Shown here one piece after another: positions 7,128-14,020 of a DNA stretch of 18,442 nucleotides. Positions within the stretch are counted from its first letter, which is position 1. Every line of letters begins with the position of its first letter. This DNA comes from Acidobacteriota bacterium. GTDB taxonomy: Bacteria; Acidobacteriota; Polarisedimenticolia; J045. The DNA is taken from contig JAJRXN010000523.1 in NCBI GenBank assembly GCA_024276295.1, positions 1-18,442 on the forward strand, given 5' to 3'. The notes beneath the pieces are model-generated. The model did not search any database. It was not told where the DNA came from and saw only the letters and a list, made by a program, of their open reading frames with translations. Both the position numbers and the translations under genes were made by a program.

Positions 7128-9656
7128 ATGCGTCTCGCGCCGATGCCCTGCGTCCGCTTCGCCCTCCGCCTGGTCGTGATCTCGGCCCTCCTCGCTCCGC
7201 CGGCCCTGCCGGCCGGTTCCGCGGGAGACGAGCGGCCGCCGGATCCCCGTCCCGGGCACCTCGAAACTCCGGTCCCCCCGCCACCGACGCCCCCGCCGCC
7301 CCGGGGGCAGCGCGAGACGGCCGCCGCGGCGACGGTCACGCGGGGGAACTTCACCAGCGTGCAGGTCAACGTGTCGGCGACCGGCGAGAACATCGTCGGT
7401 GACGCGGCCAACGAGCCGACCCTGGCGATCGATCCCACCGATCCGCGCAATCTCGTCGCCGGCTGGCGCCAGTTCGACGACGTCACGTCGAACTTCCGCC
7501 AGGCGGGCTGGGCGTACAGCCACGACGGCGGCGAGACGTGGACGTTTCCCGGCGTGCTCGAACCGGGGCAGTTCCGCTCCGATCCGGTGCTCGACGTCGA
7601 CGCGACCGGCGTCTTCTACTACTACTCCCTGTCCTCGACGACCACGGCCGAGATGTTCATCTCGCGCGACAAGGGCGAGACATGGGAGGGCCCGATCTCC
7701 GCCCAGGGAGGCGACAAGAACTGGCTCGCCGTCGATGCCACCGGCGGCGGCGGCGACGGCTTCGTCTACCCGATCTGGAACTCGCAGTTCACCTGCTGCG
7801 CCCCGGGAACCGACTTCGGCCGCTCGATCGACGGGGGCCAGACGTACGGCGGACCGTGGCAGTCCCCCTCGGGGTTCAAGCCCAAGTGGGGCACGATCGC
7901 CGTCGGCCCGGACGGCGAGGTCTTCTTCACCGGAGCGAACCTGGGTGCCACCGGGCACGTGCTGCTGCGCTCGGACAGCCTGCGCGACGGGGCCGATCCC
8001 TCGCCGGGCTTCGAGCTGTCGCGGTCGCTCGATCTCGGCGGCACGACAAGCAGCGGCGGAACGCCGAATCCCGGCGGGCTGCTCGGCCAGGTGTGGGTCG
8101 CGGTCGATCACTCGAACGGCCCGACCCGCGGCAACGTCTACGTGCTCGGCTCGGTCGACCCGCCCGGCGGCGATCCTCTCGACGTCCACGTCGTGCGCAG
8201 CACCGACGGAGGCCAGACATGGTCGGCGCCGGTGCGCGTCAACGACGACCCGCCCGGCTCGGCCTGGCAATGGTTCGGCACCCTGTCGATCGCGCCGGAC
8301 GGCCGACTCGACGCCGTCTGGAACGACACGCGCAGCGATCCGTCGGGCGTCGTCTCGGAGCTGTACTACGCCTACTCGACCGACGCCGGCGCGACGTGGT
8401 CGGCGGGCATCCCCGTCACCCCGGCGTTCGACTCCACGATCGGGCATCCGCAGCAGGACAAGATCGGCGACTACTATCAGATGCGCTCGGACGCCGACGG
8501 CGCCGCGGTGATCTTCTCGGCGACGTTCAACGGCGAGCAGGACGTGTGGTTCGTCCGGGTCGGCGACTGCAACGCCAACGGCAGCCACGACTCGGTCGAC
8601 GTCGGGCCCGGCGGCGGCAGCGACGACTGCAACGCCGACGGCGTTCCCGACGAATGCCAGCCCGACTGCAACGGCAACGGGATCACCGACGCCTGCGATC
8701 TCTCATCCGGCACGAGTCTCGACTGCAACGGCAACGCGGTCCCCGACGAGTGCGACATCACCTTCGGCGGCACGACCGACTGCAACTCCGACGGCCGGCC
8801 CGACGAATGCGACGTGCTGCTCGACGTGGAGACCGACGAGGGCTGGACGGCCGGCCTGCCGGACGACACCGCGACGACCGGCCAGTGGGAACGGGTCGAC
8901 CCGATCGGCACCGACGCCCAGCCGGAAGACGACCACACGGTGCTGGGCACGCTGTGCTGGATCACCGGCCAGGGAACGCCGGGCGGGAGCATCGGCGAGA
9001 ACGACGTCGACGGGGGACGCACGACGCTGATCTCGCCGGCACTCGACCTGTCGGGCCAGGGAGATCCGTCCCTCGGCTACTGGCGCTGGTACTCGAACGA
9101 CAAGGGGTCGTCCCCGGGTGAGGACGTGTTCACGGTCGAGATCTCGAACGACGGGGGCGCGACCTGGGTTCCCGTCGAGACCGTCGGTCCGACCGGCCCC
9201 GGCACGACCGGCGGCTGGCTCTACCACGATCTTCGCGTCGCCGACTTCGTCACGCCGACCGGCGACGTCCGGCTGCGGTTCATCGCCGCTGACGAGGGGG
9301 CCGGCTCGATCGTCGAGGCGGCGGTCGACGACGTCACGCTGGTCGACTGTGCGGTCTGCGGTGCGAGCGTGCCCCCCGAGGTGCGCGGACTGCGGCTGCG
9401 CAAGGTCGGCACGACCGTCGCCGAGCTGAGCTGGGACGTGTTGTTCGGCGTCGCGAGCTACGACGTCTATCGCGGTTCGTCTCCCGACGCGGGCGACCTC
9501 GCGTGCCTCGAGTCGGGCATCACGGCGACCTCGACGCAGGACGACGGCGCGCTGCCCCCGGCGGGAGGGTCGTTCTTCCACGTCGTCACGGGCGTCAACT
9601 GCGCCGGAGAGTCGCCGCTGGGGCAGGATCGCAGCGCCACCGCTCCGTGCCCCTGA
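7128..9656 (+). CDS. Secreted Asp-box (BNR/sialidase-fold) protein with DCNxNGxxDxCD repeats and fibronectin-like C-terminus
   Basis: This 842-residue protein begins with a signal peptide (MRLAPMPCVRFALRLVVISA, cleavage near PAGSAG). A Pro-rich segment follows, then a predicted beta-propeller with Asp-box motifs S-x-D-x-G-x-T-W at about 131, 179, 233 (ending in Tyr), 358 and 417. Residues 480-562 hold five acidic, calcium-loop-like units: DCNANGSHDSVD, DCNADGVPDECQ, DCNGNGITDACD, DCNGNAVPDECD and DCNSDGRPDECD. Then come a jelly-roll-like domain with another Asp-box (673) and a fibronectin III-like end (about 755-842). Asp-boxes stabilise propellers and do not prove sialidase activity. I could not assign the arginine triad, so glycosidase function is unproven. 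The start is the ATG with GAAGAGG seven bases upstream, immediately before the signal peptide. It is divergent from the kinase and convergent with the tRNA. Confidence 0.85.
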   Translation: MRLAPMPCVRFALRLVVISALLAPPALPAGSAGDERPPDPRPGHLETPVPPPPTPPPPRGQRETAAAATVTRGNFTSVQVNVSATGENIVGDAANEPTLAIDPTDPRNLVAGWRQFDDVTSNFRQAGWAYSHDGGETWTFPGVLEPGQFRSDPVLDVDATGVFYYYSLSSTTTAEMFISRDKGETWEGPISAQGGDKNWLAVDATGGGGDGFVYPIWNSQFTCCAPGTDFGRSIDGGQTYGGPWQSPSGFKPKWGTIAVGPDGEVFFTGANLGATGHVLLRSDSLRDGADPSPGFELSRSLDLGGTTSSGGTPNPGGLLGQVWVAVDHSNGPTRGNVYVLGSVDPPGGDPLDVHVVRSTDGGQTWSAPVRVNDDPPGSAWQWFGTLSIAPDGRLDAVWNDTRSDPSGVVSELYYAYSTDAGATWSAGIPVTPAFDSTIGHPQQDKIGDYYQMRSDADGAAVIFSATFNGEQDVWFVRVGDCNANGSHDSVDVGPGGGSDDCNADGVPDECQPDCNGNGITDACDLSSGTSLDCNGNAVPDECDITFGGTTDCNSDGRPDECDVLLDVETDEGWTAGLPDDTATTGQWERVDPIGTDAQPEDDHTVLGTLCWITGQGTPGGSIGENDVDGGRTTLISPALDLSGQGDPSLGYWRWYSNDKGSSPGEDVFTVEISNDGGATWVPVETVGPTGPGTTGGWLYHDLRVADFVTPTGDVRLRFIAADEGAGSIVEAAVDDVTLVDCAVCGASVPPEVRGLRLRKVGTTVAELSWDVLFGVASYDVYRGSSPDAGDLACLESGITATSTQDDGALPPAGGSFFHVVTGVNCAGESPLGQDRSATAPCP

Positions 9657-9683
9657 CCGTCATGCCGTACGCTGGAGCGACGA

Positions 9684-9759
9684 TGGAGCGGGCGAAGGGG
9701 CTCGAACCCTCGACCCTCAGCTTGGGAAGCTGATGCTCTGCCAACTGAGCTACGCCCGC
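9684..9759 (-). tRNA. tRNA-Gly (anticodon CCC)
   Basis: The minus strand folds into a full cloverleaf. The acceptor stem is GCGGGCG/CGCCCGC and the D arm is GCTCAGTTGGCAGAGC. The anticodon stem is TCAGC/GCTGA with loop TTCCCAA (anticodon at 9726-9724), and the T arm contains GGTTCGAGC. The discriminator base is T and an encoded CCA follows (9686-9684). CCC reads the GGG glycine codon. The gene is 76 nt including CCA and has no intron. Confidence 0.96.
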
Positions 9760-9815
9760 TCGTTCCGGTCCGGACCGCGCCGCGGGCTGTCGCTTCCAGC
9801 CGCGGGCGCCGGACG

Positions 9816-9844
9816 AAGCTAGCGCGAAGGCAGGAGCGTCGCAA
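9816..9844 (-). promoter_or_regulatory. Predicted promoter of tRNA-Gly(CCC)
   Basis: On the minus strand TTGCGA (9844-9839), 17 bases, then TAGCTT (9821-9816) forms a plausible sigma70 promoter about 56 bases before the tRNA 5' end. The leader between them includes the near-complementary runs CCGCGGGCTG and CAGCCGCGG and may fold into a stem removed during tRNA processing. Confidence 0.45.
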
Positions 9845-10072
9845 GCAGGTGCCGGATCCCGACCCCGCGGCACGCTGCCGGTCACGGCGTCCTCCGCCGC
9901 GGCCTTACGAAACGACGGCCCGCCGTTTGTCGTGATCGGCTCCCCGCCGGGTCCCTCCGGTCATGTGGTGTCGTACGTCGTCCGGGACCACCCGTTGCCT
10001 ACCCGTGCTCCGCGAACCGGTTGGCCGACCGGCCTTCCCGTTCCGGCGATGCCGCGGCCCACGCACCGGGTG

Positions 10073-10094
10073 CGGCTTGCCCTGCGACAAGCCG
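10073..10094 (+). promoter_or_regulatory. Dyad with FNR/CRP-family geometry upstream of the hemerythrin-NO reductase operon
   Basis: CGGCTTG (10073-10079) and CAAGCCG (10088-10094) are perfect complements around eight bases, giving TTG-N8-CAA, the spacing of FNR/DNR/NnrR sites (TTGAT-N4-ATCAA). The inner bases (CC...GA) differ from the consensus AT...AT. If transcription starts near 10144 (after GATACG), the dyad centre is about 60 bases upstream, a usual activator position. This is a candidate NO- or oxygen-responsive site only. Confidence 0.35.
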
Positions 10095-10240
10095 ACCCGC
10101 CGTTTCGCGTGGATCGCACCCCGTCGAGTCGATACGCTGCCTGCGCAACGATGATCCGATGATCCGCCGGCCCCCGACGGAGCCATCTCGAGTGGAAACA
10201 GATTGCGGGAGTTCCTCGACCACCGGGGAAGGAGGGCCGC

Positions 10241-10843
10241 ATGAAAGACCCGATCACGATCCTGATGGACGAACACCGGCTGATCGAAAAAGTGCTCGGC
10301 GCCCTGGCCGGGCTCGCCGATCGCGTGGAGAGCGGCGTGGACGTGCCGCGCCGGGAGATCGCCCGTTTCGCCGAGTTCTTCCGGGGCTTCGCCGACCGGC
10401 ACCATCACGGCAAGGAGGAAGACCGCCTGTTCGTCGCGATGGAGGCCGCCGGCATGCCGCGCGAAGGCGGACCGATCGCCGTGATGCTGCACGAGCACGA
10501 CGAGGGTCGGGCGCACGTCCGCGCGCTCGCGGCTCTCGGAGAGGGCGAGGGCCCCCTGTCGGACGACGACCGGGACGCCCTGATCTCCCATGCCCGGGCG
10601 TTCGTCCCGCTGCTCGCCGCCCACATCGCCAAGGAGGACAACATCCTCTACCCGATGGCCCGCCGGTTCCTCTCCCCGGACGCATTCGTCGAACTCGAGC
10701 GGACGTGCGAGGAGTACGACGCCGACACGGAGCGGGCCGCCGAGGCCGATCGGCTGCGCGCCGTGGCCGGGGAACTGGTCTCCGCCTGGCCGGCGCCGGA
10801 TGGTCCCCTGTTCTCCGGCGGCTGTGCCGGCGAACCGATGTGA
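10241..10843 (+). CDS. Hemerythrin HHE domain protein
   Basis: This 200-residue cytoplasmic four-helix protein has a hemerythrin-type diiron site. Candidate ligands are H12 (DEH), H56 and E60 (HHHGKEED), H84/H86 (HEHDEG), and H128 with E132 (HIAKED), the usual H...HxxxE...H...HxxxE pattern. HHE proteins bind O2 or NO or help repair iron centres after nitrosative stress. The position 52 bp before a quinol NO reductase points to NO binding or delivery, or damage repair. The ATG has a very strong AAGGAGG site six bases upstream. The C-terminal 50 residues (from about 150) are less conserved and may be a flexible tail with one Cys. It lacks the N-terminal domain of RIC/YtfE proteins, so it is a single-domain relative and not RIC itself. 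Confidence 0.9.
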   Translation: MKDPITILMDEHRLIEKVLGALAGLADRVESGVDVPRREIARFAEFFRGFADRHHHGKEEDRLFVAMEAAGMPREGGPIAVMLHEHDEGRAHVRALAALGEGEGPLSDDDRDALISHARAFVPLLAAHIAKEDNILYPMARRFLSPDAFVELERTCEEYDADTERAAEADRLRAVAGELVSAWPAPDGPLFSGGCAGEPM

Positions 10844-10895
10844 CGACGCCCGTGTCCCGGCGGCGAAGCGAACCCGGGACACGAAGGAGAACGAG

Positions 10896-13169
10896 ATGAG
10901 CCTGTCCAGACTGCGCATGTTCGCGCTCATATGCTTCGTGGTTGCGCTCGGCGGGCTGCTGTTCGGCGGCTGGCAGACGCTCGACCGCCTGGCCCCCTAC
11001 CCGGGCCGGGTCGTCGACGAGAACGGCGACGTGCTGTTCGGCCGCGAGGAGATCTTCGCCGGGCAGAACGTCTACCAGCGCTACGGCCTGATGGACCATG
11101 GCAGCGTCTGGGGCCATGGCACGCAGCGCGGCATGGAGTTCTCGGCCGTGACGCTGCGCCGCTGGGGCGTGCTGGTGCGTGACGCGCTGGCACTCGACAC
11201 CTACGGCCGGTCGTTCAACGAACTGTCCGACACCGAGCAGAAGGTCGTGGAGACCGGTACGGCGCTGCAGATGAAGGCCAACCGTTACGACGCGGACAGC
11301 GACACGCTGACGCTGACGGCGGAGCAGGCCAAGGCCGTCCCGGAGCTGCTCGCCTTCTGGGACGACGTGTTCGGCAACGGCGAGCCGGCGTACGGCTTCC
11401 TGCCGGGCACCGTGCCGAGCGCCGAGGAACGCCAGGCGATCGGCCGGTTCTTCCTGTGGACCGCCTGGGCCGCGGTCGCCGACCGGCCCGACGGGGAGGC
11501 GTCCTACACCAACAACTGGCCACCCGACCCCCTCGTCGGCAACCACCCGACCGCCGCGACCTACCTCTGGACGCTCGGCGGCATCCTGGCGCTGTTCCTC
11601 GTACTCGGGGTGTTCATCTACTACGTCCACGCCTGGGAACTCTGGTACGGACCCGCGGCCGGCGTTCCCCTGTCGCAGAAACTGGTCGACATGCCGCTGA
11701 CCTCGAGCCAGATCAAGGCGGCGAAGTTCTTCCTCGTCGTGATCCTGCTGTTCCTGCTGCAGACGGTGATGGGCGGGCTGCTGGCGCACTACACCGTCCA
11801 CCCGGGAACCTTCTACGTCGACGCCGTCGCAAAGTTCGTTCCCTACAGTTGGGCTAAGAGCTGGCATCTGCAGCTCGCGATCTTCTGGATCGCGACGACA
11901 TGGGTCGCCTCCGCGATCTACCTCGCGCCGATCATCGGCGGCCGCGAGCCGCGCCGGCAGGGCGTGCTGGTCCAGATCCTGTTCGCGGCGATCGTGCTGG
12001 TCGCGGTCGGCAGCCTTACCGGCCAGGTGCTCGGCATCAAGGGGATGCTCGGAGACTGGTGGTTCTGGCTCGGGCACCAGGGCTGGGAATACCTCGAACT
12101 CGGCCGGCTGTGGCAGATCCTGCTCTTCGGCGGCCTGGTAGCCTGGCTCGGAATCATCTACCGCGCCGTGGCCCAGATGTCCCGCAAGGCGAGTGCCGAC
12201 TATCGCGCCCTGATCATGTTCTACGTGTTCAGCGCGATCCTCGTCGTCGCCTTCTTCGCGTTCGGCCTGTTCTACGGTCGCGAGACGCATCTGACGATCG
12301 CCGACTACTGGCGCTGGTTCGTCGTGCACATCTGGGTGGAGAGCATCTTCGAGTTCTTCGGCGTCGCGGTGATCTCGCTGCTGCTCGTCGCGATGGGCCT
12401 CGCCTCGCCCAAGGCCGCCCTGCGCGTCGCCTACTTCACGGCCGGCCTGACGTTCCTCAGCGGCATCCTCGGCACCGCCCACCACTACTTCTGGTACGGA
12501 GGGCCAAGCTACTGGCTCGCCGTGGGAGCGGTGTTCTCGTCGATGGAGCCGGTTCCGCTGCTCGGCCTGGTCGTGCGGGGCATGATGGAGTACCGCTCGA
12601 TCCGCAAGGAGGGCGCGGCCTTCCCCTACCGTTGGCCGATGTACTTCCTCGTCGCCTCGTCGTTCTGGAACTTCCTCGGCGCCGGCGTGTTCGGCTACCT
12701 GATCAACCTGCCGATCGTCAACTACTACGAGCATGGCACCTACCTGACGATGAACCACGGTCACGCGGCACTGTTCGGCACGTACGGCATGCTCTCGATC
12801 GCGCTGCTGCTGTTCTCGTGGCGCGGGCTGGTGCACGCGTCGGCCTGGAACGACAAGCTGCTCAAGGTCTCGTTCTGGGGCATGAACATCGGCCTGTTCG
12901 CGATGACGATCGGAACGCTGTTCCCGGTCGGCGTCATGCAGACGCTTGTCGCGTTCCGCGACGGCATGTGGGCCGCGCGCGACGCGTCGTTCTTCGAGCA
13001 CCCGTTCGTGCAGCTCGTCGGCACGCTTCGGGCGATCCCCGACACGATCATCATCGTGTTCGGCGTCCTGCCGCTGGTGATCTTCCTCTTCAGTACGTAC
13101 GGCAAGCTCAAGCCGCGCCAGATCGCCGACGGCGAGTCCCTCTGGGACCGGCTCGACTTCCATCCGTAA
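10896..13169 (+). CDS. norZ: Quinol-dependent nitric oxide reductase (qNOR)
   Basis: This 757-residue inner-membrane enzyme reduces two NO to N2O with electrons from quinol, a typical qNOR length. After an N-terminal helix comes the periplasmic domain with GQNVYQRYGLMDHGSVWGHG (about 56-75), then some thirteen helices. The haem and non-haem iron ligands appear complete: H324 (WHLQLAIFW, haem b), H478 and E482 (HIWVE, FeB), H529-H530 (HHYFW, FeB), and H621 and H623 (NHGHAAL, haems b3 and b). E486 and E551 are the usual conserved acids. In the quinol pocket, H298 and F306 are kept, but the acidic residue four after H298 is H302, as discussed in findings. D716 fits the C-terminal Asp. FeB ligands are standard, which argues against NO dismutase. 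The ATG has AAGGAG seven bases upstream. A strong terminator follows. Confidence 0.95.
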   Translation: MSLSRLRMFALICFVVALGGLLFGGWQTLDRLAPYPGRVVDENGDVLFGREEIFAGQNVYQRYGLMDHGSVWGHGTQRGMEFSAVTLRRWGVLVRDALALDTYGRSFNELSDTEQKVVETGTALQMKANRYDADSDTLTLTAEQAKAVPELLAFWDDVFGNGEPAYGFLPGTVPSAEERQAIGRFFLWTAWAAVADRPDGEASYTNNWPPDPLVGNHPTAATYLWTLGGILALFLVLGVFIYYVHAWELWYGPAAGVPLSQKLVDMPLTSSQIKAAKFFLVVILLFLLQTVMGGLLAHYTVHPGTFYVDAVAKFVPYSWAKSWHLQLAIFWIATTWVASAIYLAPIIGGREPRRQGVLVQILFAAIVLVAVGSLTGQVLGIKGMLGDWWFWLGHQGWEYLELGRLWQILLFGGLVAWLGIIYRAVAQMSRKASADYRALIMFYVFSAILVVAFFAFGLFYGRETHLTIADYWRWFVVHIWVESIFEFFGVAVISLLLVAMGLASPKAALRVAYFTAGLTFLSGILGTAHHYFWYGGPSYWLAVGAVFSSMEPVPLLGLVVRGMMEYRSIRKEGAAFPYRWPMYFLVASSFWNFLGAGVFGYLINLPIVNYYEHGTYLTMNHGHAALFGTYGMLSIALLLFSWRGLVHASAWNDKLLKVSFWGMNIGLFAMTIGTLFPVGVMQTLVAFRDGMWAARDASFFEHPFVQLVGTLRAIPDTIIIVFGVLPLVIFLFSTYGKLKPRQIADGESLWDRLDFHP

Positions 13170-13203
13170 GACGCCTTTCCAGCTCTCCGTCTACCTGCAC
13201 GCG

Positions 13204-13233
13204 AAAGGGGCGGCCCGGCCGGGCCGCCCTTTT
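13204..13233 (+). terminator. Intrinsic terminator of the NO-defence operon
   Basis: A long GC stem, GGGCGGCCC against GGGCCGCCC with a GGCC-centred loop, is followed by TTTT (13230-13233) and preceded by AAA. It begins 35 bases after the NO reductase stop. The outer A/T runs nearly pair, so it might also work in the opposite direction. Confidence 0.85.
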
Positions 13234-13305
13234 CCGTCGCGAAGCGCGCCGGCATCGGCTTTCCGCAGGCGGCCCGCTGATGCCGCAGCGCGGCGACCGG
13301 CTTGC

Positions 13306-13311
13306 TAGACT
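13306..13311 (+). promoter_or_regulatory. Possible -10 box before the lipoprotein gene
   Basis: TAGACT lies 38 bases before the lipoprotein ATG, just beyond the upstream terminator. No good -35 box is visible at the right spacing, so support is weak. A separate promoter is still expected, because the preceding operon is terminated. Confidence 0.3.
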
Positions 13312-13349
13312 TTCCCCGACGCGCATGCCGCGCGGAAGGGGTCAGGATC

Positions 13350-13694
13350 ATGAACCGTATCGCTCTTGTCATCCTGGCACTCGGAGCAGGGCTGCTCGCT
13401 TCCTGCGAGCCGCTCGTGGTGCCACCACCGGACACGTTTCCGCTGGCCCGGGAGCACATGGCGACCGAGAACGCGATTCCGGCCGAGTACGGCCGGCTCG
13501 TGGCGGTGACGACCACCGCCGGAGACCGGCAGTCGTACGCCCAGCTCTGGTTCGAGGACGCGAACGGGACGATCCGCATCGCCTACGTGCTGATCGATGA
13601 CCGGCGGGTCGCGCCCGATGTCGACGTGATCGCCCGCCGGGCGGCTTCGCCCGCTCCCGCGTCCGAGGCCACCGGCGAGGAGGAGACGCCATGA
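13350..13694 (+). CDS. Small lipoprotein of unknown function
   Basis: This 114-residue protein has a lipoprotein signal peptide, MNRIALVILALGAGLLAS, with lipobox L16-A17-S18-C19, so it is predicted to be lipid-anchored after C19. The mature part is short: a Pro-rich start (PLVVPPPD), a beta-rich middle (GRLVAVTTTAGDRQSYAQLW, then TIRIAYVLID), and an Ala/Pro/Glu-rich tail. I do not recognise the family. The ATG is preceded by GGAAGGGG and fits the signal peptide exactly. An upstream in-frame ATG (13302) would add a non-signal N-terminus. It overlaps the next gene by four bases (ATGA), so the two are probably made together. Lying after NO reductase may be chance, since a terminator intervenes. 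Confidence 0.75.
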   Translation: MNRIALVILALGAGLLASCEPLVVPPPDTFPLAREHMATENAIPAEYGRLVAVTTTAGDRQSYAQLWFEDANGTIRIAYVLIDDRRVAPDVDVIARRAASPAPASEATGEEETP

Positions 13695-13900
13695 ACCGCG
13701 GAGGAACCGGCCTGCTGGCGCAGGTCCTGACGCTGCTGGCGTGGATCTCGGCGATCGTGTGGGTCGTCGAGCTTGTCGCCAACCGGCAGGGGCAGTCCCT
13801 CGTGATGCTGCCTTCGGCGATGCGCCTGTTCGAACTGACGCTGGTACTGATCGGACTCGCCGTGCTGTCGATGCTCGGCGGCCGGCAGCGGACCGGCTGA
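13691..13900 (+). CDS. Small two-helix membrane protein of unknown function
   Basis: This 69-residue protein has two predicted membrane helices, about residues 8-29 (LLAQVLTLLAWISAIVWVVE) and 44-62 (MRLFELTLVLIGLAVLSMLG). They are joined by a short polar loop with NRQGQS, and the protein ends in a basic GGRQRTG tail. The ATG sits in an ATGA overlap with the lipoprotein stop, with GAGGAG seven bases upstream. The pairing with a lipoprotein suggests a small envelope complex. No family was recognised. Confidence 0.65.
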   Translation: MNRGGTGLLAQVLTLLAWISAIVWVVELVANRQGQSLVMLPSAMRLFELTLVLIGLAVLSMLGGRQRTG

Positions 13901-13915
13901 GCGCGGCGCGACGTT

Positions 13916-13953
13916 CTCGTTCCTTCTCCGGCGTCGGCCGGGGAAGGAACGAG
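13916..13953. terminator. Long hairpin between convergent genes
   Basis: Arms of 17 bases (13916-13932 and 13937-13953, CTCGTTCCTT against AAGGAACGAG at the ends) pair with one T/G wobble around the loop GTCG. A second stem, CGCGCGCC-GTGAC-GGCGCGCG (13983-14003), follows. Neither has a T-tract, so they may be bidirectional barriers or 3' end protectors for the membrane-protein and PDZ transcripts rather than classic terminators. Confidence 0.5.
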
Positions 13954-14020
13954 CAACCTGGAGAAAGGCGGAGAAGGCACGTCGCGCGCCGTGACGGCGC
14001 GCGCGGAGGAAGTGTCGCCT

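Larger units (their letters stand above)
9760..10240 (+). other. Gene-free regulatory stretch between tRNA-Gly and the NO-defence genes
   Basis: No convincing gene lies here: the open frames lack ribosome sites and have improbable Pro/Arg-rich translations. It holds the tRNA promoter, a 19-bp near-palindrome (AAACGACGG at 9910-9918 against CCGCCGTTT at 9920-9928, one mismatch), AACCGGTT at 10015-10022, the FNR-like dyad at 10073-10094, and a tandem repeat of GATGATCC (10150-10165). The density of symmetry suggests control of the downstream operon. I could not place its promoter firmly; GATACG at 10131 is the best -10 guess. Confidence 0.5.

Noticed and set aside
9932..10162. A 76-codon frame in the gap after the tRNA
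   Set aside because: No ribosome site, Pro/Arg-rich composition, and it runs across the dyad elements.
10194..10206. A sigma54-like TGG...TTGC element before the hemerythrin gene, as expected for NorR control
   Set aside because: Only nine bases separate the GG and GC dinucleotides; sigma54 promoters need ten, so spacing rules it out.
10254..13163. A very long open frame (969 codons) on the minus strand opposite the NO reductase gene
   Set aside because: It is an antisense shadow caused by high GC; its translation is Arg/Glu/His/Asp-rich without domains, while the plus strand encodes an unmistakable NO reductase with all ligands.
10896..13169. NO dismutase (O2-forming) instead of NO reductase
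   Set aside because: FeB ligands H478, H529, H530 and E482 are all standard, whereas NO dismutases carry substitutions in the catalytic site; only one quinol-pocket residue is changed.
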